Source of the DNA: Bremerella volcania
GTDB lineage: Bacteria; Planctomycetota; Planctomycetia; Pirellulales; Pirellulaceae
NCBI RefSeq assembly: GCF_007748115.1
Contig: NZ_CP036289.1
Span: 2,108,001 to 2,172,000 of the forward strand
Direction: 5' to 3'
DNA: 64,000 nucleotides
Each line of letters starts with the position of its first letter. Position 1 is the first letter of the stretch. Shown piece after piece: positions 54,284-62,064 of this stretch. The notes below the pieces were generated by a model, which worked only from the letters and a program-made list of their open reading frames with translations, had not been told where the DNA came from and ran no database searches. The position numbers and the translations under genes were made by a program.

Positions 54284-55363
54284 GTGGAACTCAAAGAATT
54301 GGCATGTCGATCTGGCGAATGGATGCGCGGTAGCGGGCCTGAGTCCGATATCGTGATCAGCAGTCGTATTCGCCTGGCTCGCAATCTGGCTGAGTTCCCC
54401 TTCATTCGCCGTTGCACTCCGCAAGATCGCAAGTCGATCGAGAAGATGGTGCACGATCGCCTTCAGGCCATCCCCGGCTTCAACACTCTGTATTACCTGC
54501 GTGTCGATGAACTGCCGCATGTCGATCGTCAGTTTCTGACCGAGCGTCAGTTGATCAGCCGCGAGCACGCCGAGGCCGAAGGTGCCCGCAGCGTGGCGAT
54601 CGACAACGACGAACGCCTGAGCGTGATGATCAACGAGGAAGACCATCTCCGCATTCAAGTGATGAAGAGTGGTCTCGATCTGCACAGCGCTTGGCAGCAG
54701 ATCAACGAAGTCGACGATCAGCTCGAAAGCAAGCTCAGTTACGCCTTTCACGAGCGGCTCGGTTATTTGACCGCCTGCCCCACCAACGTCGGCACCGGCA
54801 TGCGAGTGAGCGTCATGCTGCACCTCCCTGCCCTGGTGATCACCAACCAGATCGAGAAGGTCTTCCGCAGCCTGCAGAAGATCAATCTGGCCGTGCGTGG
54901 TTTGTACGGCGAAGGCTCGCAGGCCATGGGGGATTTCTACCAGATCAGCAATCAGATCACCCTTGGCAAGTCGGAAGAAGAACTGATCGGCCAGGTCAGC
55001 GGCGTGGTACCGATGATTATCGAGTACGAACGCAAGGCCCGCGACTTCCTGATCACGCAGAATCGCGAAGATCTGCACGACAAGATCAGCCGAGCGTACG
55101 GCATCCTGTGCACCGCGCAGACGATCAGCAGCGAAGAGACGATGCACCTGCTTTCCAGCGTTCGCATGGGGGTGAACCTGGGACTGATCGACGACCTGGC
55201 AATCTCCGACATCAACAAGCTGTTCGTCGAAACGCAGCCGGCGCATTTGCAGAAGCTGCGCGGCAACGAGTTGGACACCGCCGGCCGAAACATCGAACGA
55301 GCCCTCTACTTGCGGCGCTATCTGCAAGACCGAGGAAAAGAGCACCGCGACGAGCGAAATTAA
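54284..55363 (+). CDS. mcsB: Protein-arginine kinase McsB
   Basis: Phosphorylates arginine side chains of proteins, which in Firmicutes marks them for ClpCP and controls CtsR. The phosphagen-kinase catalytic domain is complete in 359 aa: VISSRIRLARNLAEFPF near 25, the central IQVMKSGLDLHSAWQQIN near 125, the catalytic-Cys motif ACPTNVGTGMRVSVMLHLPA near 165 and the nucleotide loop region DLHDKISRAYGIL near 264. The start is GTG, a few nt after GAGAGTGAAGG. It pairs with mcsA; clpC and ctsR are not adjacent. Confidence 0.93.
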   Translation: MELKELACRSGEWMRGSGPESDIVISSRIRLARNLAEFPFIRRCTPQDRKSIEKMVHDRLQAIPGFNTLYYLRVDELPHVDRQFLTERQLISREHAEAEGARSVAIDNDERLSVMINEEDHLRIQVMKSGLDLHSAWQQINEVDDQLESKLSYAFHERLGYLTACPTNVGTGMRVSVMLHLPALVITNQIEKVFRSLQKINLAVRGLYGEGSQAMGDFYQISNQITLGKSEEELIGQVSGVVPMIIEYERKARDFLITQNREDLHDKISRAYGILCTAQTISSEETMHLLSSVRMGVNLGLIDDLAISDINKLFVETQPAHLQKLRGNELDTAGRNIERALYLRRYLQDRGKEHRDERN

Positions 55364-55400
55364 CGCTGGCGGTCGATTTTCCCTGAATATTTCTATAGAC

Positions 55401-55500
55401 TCGGCGAATACCTTGTCGGATTCGTGATTACCAAATCGGCTTCGTGAATACGCAGTAGCTTTCGCGAATTGAAAGCCGGTTTCGCAATACGCTATCGGGA
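55401..55500 (+). repeat. Degenerate tandem array of five 20-bp units
   Basis: Five consecutive 20-bp units with TTCG-Y-GAATA at the start and CGG near the end (units begin at 55401, 55421, 55441, 55461 and 55481). The first is partial (TCGGCGAATA); the others read TTCGTGATTA, TTCGTGAATA, TTCGCGAATT and TTCGCAATAC. The spacing is about two helical turns. It lies between mcsB and the Tim44-like/TerB gene, 180 bp before the latter. Confidence 0.65.
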
Positions 55501-55518
55501 CATAGCCCAAATCTTGTC

Positions 55519-55541
55519 CCCTCTCCCTCGCAGGGAGAGGG
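55519..55541. repeat. Perfect GGGAGAGGG palindrome
   Basis: 10-bp stem CCCTCTCCCT / AGGGAGAGGG with a 3-nt loop CGC, followed by TAGGGTGAGGG. It is the best-formed copy of the family also seen at 28014 and 45296. No U-run follows, so termination is uncertain. The remaining ~140 bp up to the next gene hold nothing recognisable. Confidence 0.75.
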
Positions 55542-55679
55542 CTAGGGTGAGGGTTTCCTGAGCGACCTTCGCCTGATGTCGCCGGGCAAGAGTTCCAACT
55601 CGACAACTACTCATCAGCCCATCGGGGCTGGCAAGTCGATCCTTGTTCATTCAGCACCATCCTCGTCAACTCGTCACCT

Positions 55680-57986
55680 ATGTTCATCCTGCTGCCAGAA
55701 AACTTCGTTCTGCTTGCCGATGCCGTCGATGGCATCAGTCTGGTGGTGATTACGTTGTTCATCCTGGCAGGCATCTTTCAGGAGCATCTCACAGGCGGCT
55801 TGCGCAGCGCGTCGATGATTCGTCTGGGCAATAAGAAGAAAGAACTCAGCCGGATGGATCAGGCGCTGCAGGCGATCCAGGAAGCGGACCCTAAATTCGA
55901 CTTGCAGAACTTCTGCATCGCGGCCACCAACGCCTATATCGAAGTCGAAAAGGCCCTCGACACCGGCGACCTGAGCGATATTCGTTCGTTTGTGTCCGAT
56001 GGGATCTACCAGCGGATGGCCTTTCGATTAGACGAAGAAAAGAGCCTGGGGCGTACGCGTAAGACGATCAAGCTGCAGGTGCATAATCTTTCGCCTGCCG
56101 AGGTGACTTCTTCCAAGAACAACCAGAACGCATTCGAGGTGATCTCGATGCGGATTTCCGGCTCGGCCGTTCGCCAATATCGGCTCAAGCAGGACGGAAC
56201 CGACGTCATTACCGAAGAGACGGAGCCGATCTCGGAGGTATGGACCTTCCTGCGTCGCCGCGGAGCCCAGACCAAGTCGAAGGACTTTGGTTCGGTCCAT
56301 GGCCACTGCCCCAACTGCGGTACGGACATTTCCGTGAACCAGTGGGAGAAGTGCCCTTCGTGCGAGAGCACGGTTCGTTCCGGCGAACATGACTGGATCC
56401 TTTCCGAGATCTCGGATCAGTCTTCCTGGAAAGTGACCAAGCCGTTCAAGATGAGCAGCGCGACGCGTTACTGGATCAAGCAAGACCAAGGCTTCAGTTC
56501 GCATTACCTGGAAGACCGCGCGAGCGTGATTTTCTTTCGCAAGTTCCTGGCCGACCGGTTGGGCGTGATCGATCCGCTGGGTAAGGTCGCGACCAATCGT
56601 TTTTGCGACGGCTACGAGAAGAAGCTTAAGCCGAACGAATTCGGCAAACGCATGGTCTACATTCACCCGCGAATCCTGGCCGCGGACGTCTCGGGCGTGA
56701 TTGCCGAACAGCCGTTCGATAGGGCCCTGATGCACATTCGCTGGACGGCCCGCCGCGGTACGATCGATCGCCAAGGCGAACTGGAACTCGAAAGAGATCC
56801 AGTGCAGATCAGCACGATGATGGTGCTGGTGCGTAAGCATGGAACGAAGACACGGATCGAACGCACGATCACCAGTTCGCATTGCCCCAAGTGTGGTGCC
56901 CCTGAGTCGAACAACGCTTCGCACGCGTGCGAGTTCTGCCACACGGTGCTCAACGATGGCGCCCTCGAATGGACGCTGGCCGACGTGCTTCCCTTTACGT
57001 CGACCGCTGCCATGGCCCTGCGGAAACGGGCCTACGAGGGGATCGAGACGAAGGTGTCGGTCATGAAGTTCGAAAACATCGAGGACGCCCCGATCGAGCG
57101 CGTGGTGATGATGGAGCAAAAGCTGCCGGAATTCACCAAGAGCGAGATCGAGGGGGTCCAGATTGACGGGCTCGCTCCCAACGTGGTCGTGCGGGAAGAC
57201 GACGTTACGCTCTGTCAGTTGATGGGGCAGGTAGCCGGTGGGCTGCACATTTCCAAGGCCGCTGCGAAGGACTTCATCCGCGAAGTTGCCAGGAAGTGCG
57301 GGATCGACAACGCGACGCTCGCCGGAGCGATGCGCGGCCGCGAGAAGCTTGATCGCCGCCGGTTGAAAGACTTGAACTCGCAGGTCGTCAAACGCTGGCT
57401 GATGGCAATGATTGACGTCAGCTTGATCGATAGCCGCATGGAAGCCTGGGAAAAGGTTTACATCAACGCGACCGCCGCCGAATTGGGGCTAAGCCGGTAT
57501 GACGTGGAAGCGGCGATTCGTGCCCGAATGCTCCAGCTGGAAGAGTGGACCGAGGGAATGCGCAGCGTCGATATGTTCTCGTGGATCGTTTACATGGCGG
57601 CCGCCGACGGACAGTTCGATCCGAAGGAGATCGAGCAGCTCAAAGAGCTTGCCGCGCACTACGGCATCTCGAACAAGCGGCTGAAAGAGATGTGCGTGGC
57701 GGCCAAAGAGAATCGGCTGGAGGTGAGCGTCCCGGAAGATCAAACCGTGGGCCAGTTCTGGCTGGTCAAGATGATCGATATGGCCTTTGCCGACGGCAGC
57801 GTCTGTGCGAAGGAACAAAAAGTTTTAGCCAAGGTCGCCAAGAAGATCGGGCTGACCGACTACGACCTGAAGCAACTCATCCGCCGCCGCCGAGCGGTGC
57901 TGTATCAGAAGGCGAAAGAGATTTTGCGTGGCAAACCTCCCGCCGATGATGGCGAGCTACACTTGAAGGCCGATTGGAACGACTAA
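55680..57986 (+). CDS. Membrane-anchored protein: duplicated Tim44-like domain and zinc ribbon, plus TerB-like repeats
   Basis: A 768-aa protein. A hydrophobic segment at about 18-35 anchors the N-terminus. Residues ~60-205 resemble a Tim44/MRPL45-like domain (NFCIAATNAYIEVEKALDTG near 77) and are followed by a zinc ribbon (C210, C213, C225, C228). A second like domain (~285-395) is followed by a second ribbon with identical spacing (C402, C405, C417, C420). Three TerB-like helical repeats at about 572, 632 and 693 (e.g. YMAAADGQFDPKEIEQLKEL) complete it. The duplication and this combination are unusual; function is unknown. A Tim44-like fold suggests membrane-proximal protein binding. The 3' end overlaps coaD. 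Confidence 0.75.
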   Translation: MFILLPENFVLLADAVDGISLVVITLFILAGIFQEHLTGGLRSASMIRLGNKKKELSRMDQALQAIQEADPKFDLQNFCIAATNAYIEVEKALDTGDLSDIRSFVSDGIYQRMAFRLDEEKSLGRTRKTIKLQVHNLSPAEVTSSKNNQNAFEVISMRISGSAVRQYRLKQDGTDVITEETEPISEVWTFLRRRGAQTKSKDFGSVHGHCPNCGTDISVNQWEKCPSCESTVRSGEHDWILSEISDQSSWKVTKPFKMSSATRYWIKQDQGFSSHYLEDRASVIFFRKFLADRLGVIDPLGKVATNRFCDGYEKKLKPNEFGKRMVYIHPRILAADVSGVIAEQPFDRALMHIRWTARRGTIDRQGELELERDPVQISTMMVLVRKHGTKTRIERTITSSHCPKCGAPESNNASHACEFCHTVLNDGALEWTLADVLPFTSTAAMALRKRAYEGIETKVSVMKFENIEDAPIERVVMMEQKLPEFTKSEIEGVQIDGLAPNVVVREDDVTLCQLMGQVAGGLHISKAAAKDFIREVARKCGIDNATLAGAMRGREKLDRRRLKDLNSQVVKRWLMAMIDVSLIDSRMEAWEKVYINATAAELGLSRYDVEAAIRARMLQLEEWTEGMRSVDMFSWIVYMAAADGQFDPKEIEQLKELAAHYGISNKRLKEMCVAAKENRLEVSVPEDQTVGQFWLVKMIDMAFADGSVCAKEQKVLAKVAKKIGLTDYDLKQLIRRRRAVLYQKAKEILRGKPPADDGELHLKADWND

Positions 57987-58486
57987 CCTTTACGGGATAG
58001 CTTGGCACGTAGATCAGGGATGATCGAACTGGGGACGAATTTCTCTAACTGCTCGTCGTTGGCCAGGGGCGTGATCTGCTTGAGTAGCGAACTGGAAACA
58101 TGCCCGTACTCTTCGTCGGCCATGAGGAAGATCGTTTCGATCTCGCTGTCGAGCTTGCGATTGGCCATCATCATCGTGAACTCGCCGGCGATGTCGGTCA
58201 AAGGACGAATGCCGCGGATCATCACGTAGGCACCTACGCTGCGAACGAACTCGACGGCCAGGCCATCGAAGGTTCTCGCTTCGACGTTGGGCATCTCGGC
58301 GGTCACGCGCTGTACCAGGTCGACTCGTTCGTCCGGGGTGAACAGTCCCGTCTTTTCGGCGTTGATGCCAATCCCCACGATCAAGCGATCGACAAGCTTA
58401 CTGCTCCGCTCGATCAGGTTCAGATGCCCCAGCGTGATCGGGTCGAACGATCCAACATAAACGGCGATTCGGTTGCCATCGGCCAT
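57983..58486 (-). CDS. coaD: Phosphopantetheine adenylyltransferase
   Basis: Fourth step of coenzyme A synthesis: 4'-phosphopantetheine + ATP to dephospho-CoA. All motifs of the 167-aa enzyme are present: YVGSFDPITLGHLNLIE near 9 (the (T/H)xGH nucleotide site), MIRGIRPLTDIAGEF near 88, and VSSSLLKQI near 129. It overlaps the convergent Tim44-like/TerB gene by four bases at their stops (CTAA at 57983-57986). The ATG at 58486 gives the family N-terminus. The gene is likely monocistronic or read with the membrane-protein gene 44 nt upstream. Confidence 0.95.
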   Translation of the reverse strand: MADGNRIAVYVGSFDPITLGHLNLIERSSKLVDRLIVGIGINAEKTGLFTPDERVDLVQRVTAEMPNVEARTFDGLAVEFVRSVGAYVMIRGIRPLTDIAGEFTMMMANRKLDSEIETIFLMADEEYGHVSSSLLKQITPLANDEQLEKFVPSSIIPDLRAKLSRKG

Positions 58487-58530
58487 CGATTCAGTCCAAA
58501 CGTGTTTCTAGCAAGGTGTCAGGGGGCGTA

Positions 58531-59172
58531 TTACGACTGTTCAAGTTTCGTAATGTAGTGACCCATTATCCAGCGAGCGATGATGAAATAGATCAGTTGG
58601 GCGAGCTGAAAGGCAATGCCCAGCCCGACGCCGATGACCATCGAGAACATCATGACGTTCTTGAGAAACTCGGCTTGCGGACCGACGTTCTCGGCGCTAA
58701 ACGCCCTGTTCATCGCCTCCCAATTGGCCATCTGGACCAAGACCGTCACGATGCTGTTCACAATGCCCAGTCCGATCGCGGCAATGAACGTATTGTTGAG
58801 CAAACGATAATCACCAAGTTGTCCGCGACGAAGCACTTGAATGCTGGAATAGAGCAAAAGGGTGCCGACCGCGAGCGAGGCAATCGCCAGCAGTATCATG
58901 GGGATGAAATACGTCTGAGTCACTTGGGCCATGTTCGCTTGCATTTCGGCTTGCATCCGAAACTGCGGATCGTCTGATTGCGGGGCGAAGTTGAAGCCGC
59001 CTGGCGAGACCACATGCATGATCAAGCCGGGGATCGTGCCCAGGAAACCCATCAGGTAAAGGACGGCCAGAATGATGGCGATCACGACCACGATCGTGAT
59101 CTTCTTCGGCCGGGCCGGTTCGCTGGGAAGCACTTCGGCCAGTTCTTCCTCTTTGTCAGTGAAATCAACCAT
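58531..59172 (-). CDS. Predicted four-helix membrane protein
   Basis: A 213-aa integral membrane protein. After an acidic cytoplasmic start come hydrophobic segments at about 25-50, 88-108, 128-146 and 175-198. It carries no transport or enzyme motif. A Gln/Met-rich segment (MQAEMQANMAQVTQTY near 73) lies in the first loop. It resembles small planctomycete membrane proteins without known role. The gene is 44 nt upstream of coaD on the same strand and 50 nt downstream of the class V aminotransferase gene, so all three may form one transcript. Confidence 0.65.
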   Translation of the reverse strand: MVDFTDKEEELAEVLPSEPARPKKITIVVVIAIILAVLYLMGFLGTIPGLIMHVVSPGGFNFAPQSDDPQFRMQAEMQANMAQVTQTYFIPMILLAIASLAVGTLLLYSSIQVLRRGQLGDYRLLNNTFIAAIGLGIVNSIVTVLVQMANWEAMNRAFSAENVGPQAEFLKNVMMFSMVIGVGLGIAFQLAQLIYFIIARWIMGHYITKLEQS

Positions 59173-59222
59173 CGGCTTTTCCGAGTCAGCTATTGCGAAA
59201 CAGGCTCTAAACAGCTGAAAGC

Positions 59223-60383
59223 TTAATCGACCGAGGCCAGTGTTTCTAGCAATCGCCCGATATCGGCCTGATTGTTGTAGGCATGCGGGCTGATGCGGGC
59301 AAAGTCGCCGCGAACGCTAAAGTTTACCCCCATCTTCTGACCCGCCGCGCGAAGGTCTTGCGGCGACTTGCCAGGCATCTGGAACGACACGATGCCCGAG
59401 CGTTCGTCCCCTTGCCGACTGGCCAGGATCTTGGCACCGACGCTCGTAAGCTTTTCGCAGGCATAATCGGTCACTTCGAGCACGCGATCTCCGATGGCGG
59501 AAGTCTTCGGCCCGGCGCCATACTCAAGCAATAGGTCAAGACTCGCCCCCAATCCAATCAGGCCAGGCATGTTCTGCGAACCTCCCTCGTATCGAGCCGC
59601 ACTGTCGCGGAACGTGAGATCGATGTTGTCGAAGTTCTTCCGGCCAGCGACGCTGTTCCAGCCGATGCCGATGGGATGCAGCTCACTGAGCAGTTCCTGC
59701 TTCACATAGAACAGTCCTGCCCCTTCCGGCCCGAGCATCCACTTGTGGCCATCGGCCGCAAGGAAGTCGATATCGGCGTCGCGAACGTCCAGCGGAAAGA
59801 CCCCCATCCCTTGGATTGCATCGAGAAAGAACAACGCCCCGGCGTCGTGGGCGATCTTGGCGAGCGTCTTCGGATCGATCCGCCAGCCGGTCTTATAGCT
59901 AACCCAACTGATCGATAGCAGCCGAGTTCGCTCGTCGCAGGCCTCGGCAATTCGGTTGAGGTCAGGCTGGACGCCATCGACCGGAATGACGCGCACCTCG
60001 ACTCCCTTGGTTTGCTGATGAAGCCAGGGATAGAGATTTGAGGGGAACTCGTTCCCCAGCACGACCAGGTTGTCGCCCGGCTTCCAGGCCAGCCCTTCCG
60101 CCACGAGATTGATCCCGTGGGTCGTGTTGCTGACCAGAGCGATCTCTTCCTTTCGGGCTCCGATCAGCCTGGCCCCGGAAGCTCGGGTGTTTTCGACTGC
60201 TCGTTCCCATTCGAGCCAGACGACATCCCCCTCATGGGCGGCCTGATCGCACCAATTTTTAATTGCTAAAGCGGTCGCTTGGGGCAATGGGGCGACCGCC
60301 GCGTGATCGAAATAGGCCCACTTCTGGGTCACTGGCATCGCATCTCGGAAGGACTGCCAGCGAGAATCATTAGAAAACGTCAT
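59223..60383 (-). CDS. Class V aminotransferase (cysteine desulfurase / isopenicillin epimerase-like)
   Basis: A fold-type I PLP enzyme (386 aa). The Schiff-base lysine lies in AADGHKWMLGPEG near 209; other motifs are LVSNTTHGINLVAEGL near 83 and LLSISWVSYKTGWRID near 154. The pattern resembles the CsdA/isopenicillin-N-epimerase group. The active-site Cys required for a true cysteine desulfurase is not visible in the expected region, so another lyase or transaminase activity on an amino acid is as likely. It is the first gene of a possible minus-strand operon ending in coaD. Confidence 0.85.
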   Translation of the reverse strand: MTFSNDSRWQSFRDAMPVTQKWAYFDHAAVAPLPQATALAIKNWCDQAAHEGDVVWLEWERAVENTRASGARLIGARKEEIALVSNTTHGINLVAEGLAWKPGDNLVVLGNEFPSNLYPWLHQQTKGVEVRVIPVDGVQPDLNRIAEACDERTRLLSISWVSYKTGWRIDPKTLAKIAHDAGALFFLDAIQGMGVFPLDVRDADIDFLAADGHKWMLGPEGAGLFYVKQELLSELHPIGIGWNSVAGRKNFDNIDLTFRDSAARYEGGSQNMPGLIGLGASLDLLLEYGAGPKTSAIGDRVLEVTDYACEKLTSVGAKILASRQGDERSGIVSFQMPGKSPQDLRAAGQKMGVNFSVRGDFARISPHAYNNQADIGRLLETLASVD

Positions 60384-60565
60384 GAAAAGCTTCTTTTAAG
60401 ATCGACTGAAAGACTTGTTGGAAATATAGTTACGTCGTAAATTAGGACGTTTTTCACCGGGCCGGTTCCGTACCAATTTAAAGACTTTTCCACTTGCCCA
60501 ACATCATCGAAGCGGCGGGTAATGCTCGTCGCGTAACCCTTGATCAGGCAGATTGTGCACTCTAG

Positions 60566-60593
60566 GTGACATTGCCTAAGCTTGAGGTATACT
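60566..60593 (+). promoter_or_regulatory. Sigma-70-type promoter for the 60671 gene
   Basis: GTGACA (60566-60571, one mismatch to TTGACA), 16-bp spacer, TATACT (60588-60593, one mismatch to TATAAT), 78 bp upstream of the small-protein start. Confidence 0.55.
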
Positions 60594-60670
60594 GGATGGG
60601 CTAGATAAATTGGTCAAAATTTGTCTTTTCACTACCGTAGCGTATCGCTGATTTGCTCCAGGAGTTGCCA

Positions 60671-60853
60671 ATGCCGAAAGCGCTGACGATTGTGGGAATG
60701 GGTGTCTCCGTTCTCCTGATTCTGGTATTCGCGCTCGACCTGTTGGCAGGTGTCCCCTTCGGTGGCGCCAGCATGACGATGGATATTGCGTTTGTGATCT
60801 GTTCTGCGATCCTTGGGTTTCTGTCTTATACCACCTTCGCTGAACAAAAATAG
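60671..60853 (+). CDS. Small two-helix membrane protein
   Basis: A 60-aa protein with two hydrophobic helices (about 5-27 and 35-54) and a short polar turn. The ATG at 60671 is preceded by AGGAG with a 6-nt spacer, and a good promoter lies upstream, so it is likely real despite its size. Similar short hydrophobic proteins are common in planctomycetes; no function is known. The terpene-cyclase-like gene follows 152 nt downstream on the same strand. Confidence 0.65.
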   Translation: MPKALTIVGMGVSVLLILVFALDLLAGVPFGGASMTMDIAFVICSAILGFLSYTTFAEQK

Positions 60854-61005
60854 TTCGGCGCATCTAGCCCATTGTGTGGGAATTCGCCCGGTCTATTGTG
60901 CGTCTTTCCGCTACTCGCCCCCTGGTAACGAGAAAGTTTGCTTTACGTGGTTCGCTTTGGTTGGAAAAATAGAGCAAAGCCAAAGCAAATCAAGGGAGAT
61001 AGCGA

Positions 61006-62064
61006 GTGCTGAATATGAATCGTCGACGAATGTTGGGAATGCTCGGGGGAATATCCGCAGCCGCCGCTGCTCCACCTCTCTGGGCAGCACCTCCGTCCGA
61101 TTCACAACGCCGCACCTGGGAAGCCTGTGTTGAAAAAGGCTTGGCTTGGGTACAGCGGACGCAATCGAGACTCGGTCACTGGACCGCCGCCAACTATCCC
61201 ACGGCGATGACCGCATTGGCTGGCACGGCCTTGTGTGCGTCGGGTTCGACCACCATGCAGGGCCCCTACTCCGAGAACCTCCGCCGCGCGGTGGAATTTC
61301 TCGTATCCAAGGCGCGTCCCAACGGCTTGATCGGCGATCCGCTGACCGACAACCGCTACACGTACGGTCACGGTTTCTCGATGCTCTTCCTTTCGCAGGT
61401 CCTCGGGGAAGAAGAAGACTCGCTGCGTCGCGAAGAACTGATCAAGATTCTGACCAATGCTGTGAAGTTCAGCGTCTTCGCCCAGACCAAGTCAGGCGGC
61501 TGGGGCTACGTGAGCGCGAAGGACGGTAACGACTTCGACGAAGGTTCGACCACCATCACCCAGGTGCAAGGACTTCGCGGATGCCGCAATGCCGGCATCC
61601 CGGTTCCGACCGAGGTGATCGAGAACGCCAAGAAGTACATCTACGATTGCCAGAATCCGGACGGAGGCATTTCGTATAGCTCGAAGAACCGTGGCACGTC
61701 CCGCCCGGCGATCACGGCCGCCTCGATCTGCTGCCTGCAGAACGCCGGCGAAACGAAGTCAGACGTCGTGCAGAAGATGCTCGACTACTGCAAGAAGAAC
61801 CTCTACCAGATCCAAACCCAGGCCCAGAGTTTCAGCCACTGGCACTACTCGTACCTGTACTACTCGCAGGTCGTCTACCGCGAAGGGACCGACGACAAGA
61901 CATTTTGGGAAGCGTTCCGCAACCGTTTGTACGATCGCATCACCGGCGAGCAAAACAGCGAAGGCTACTGGGACGAAACCAGCATCGGCCCCATCTACGT
62001 CACGGCCTGCAACCTGATCATGATGCAGCTGGACATGGGCTATTTGCCGATTTATCAGCGTTAA
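61006..62064 (+). CDS. Tat-exported prenyltransferase/squalene-oxidase repeat protein
   Basis: A 352-aa protein with a twin-arginine signal (MNRRRMLGMLGGISAAAAAP near 4) and a chain of alpha-alpha barrel repeats of the squalene-hopene-cyclase/prenyltransferase type: LAWVQRTQSRLGHWTAANYP near 46, FAQTKSGGWGYVS near 163, and IYDCQNPDGGISYSS near 214 (QW-type motifs). The DxDD catalytic motif of true cyclases is not evident, so this may be a non-enzymatic or protein-binding member as found in many planctomycetes. The start is GTG, with GGGAG at correct distance. Its stop is shared through TTAA with the convergent CobA-HemD gene. Confidence 0.85.
   Translation: MLNMNRRRMLGMLGGISAAAAAPPLWAAPPSDSQRRTWEACVEKGLAWVQRTQSRLGHWTAANYPTAMTALAGTALCASGSTTMQGPYSENLRRAVEFLVSKARPNGLIGDPLTDNRYTYGHGFSMLFLSQVLGEEEDSLRREELIKILTNAVKFSVFAQTKSGGWGYVSAKDGNDFDEGSTTITQVQGLRGCRNAGIPVPTEVIENAKKYIYDCQNPDGGISYSSKNRGTSRPAITAASICCLQNAGETKSDVVQKMLDYCKKNLYQIQTQAQSFSHWHYSYLYYSQVVYREGTDDKTFWEAFRNRLYDRITGEQNSEGYWDETSIGPIYVTACNLIMMQLDMGYLPIYQR

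Noticed and set aside
55401-55541. CRISPR-like array
   Set aside because: The 20-bp units are contiguous with no spacers, are degenerate, and no cas gene is present.
53999-55606. 535-codon frame antisense to mcsA-mcsB
   Set aside because: Covers two well-identified genes and the repeat region; composition is typical of a shadow frame.
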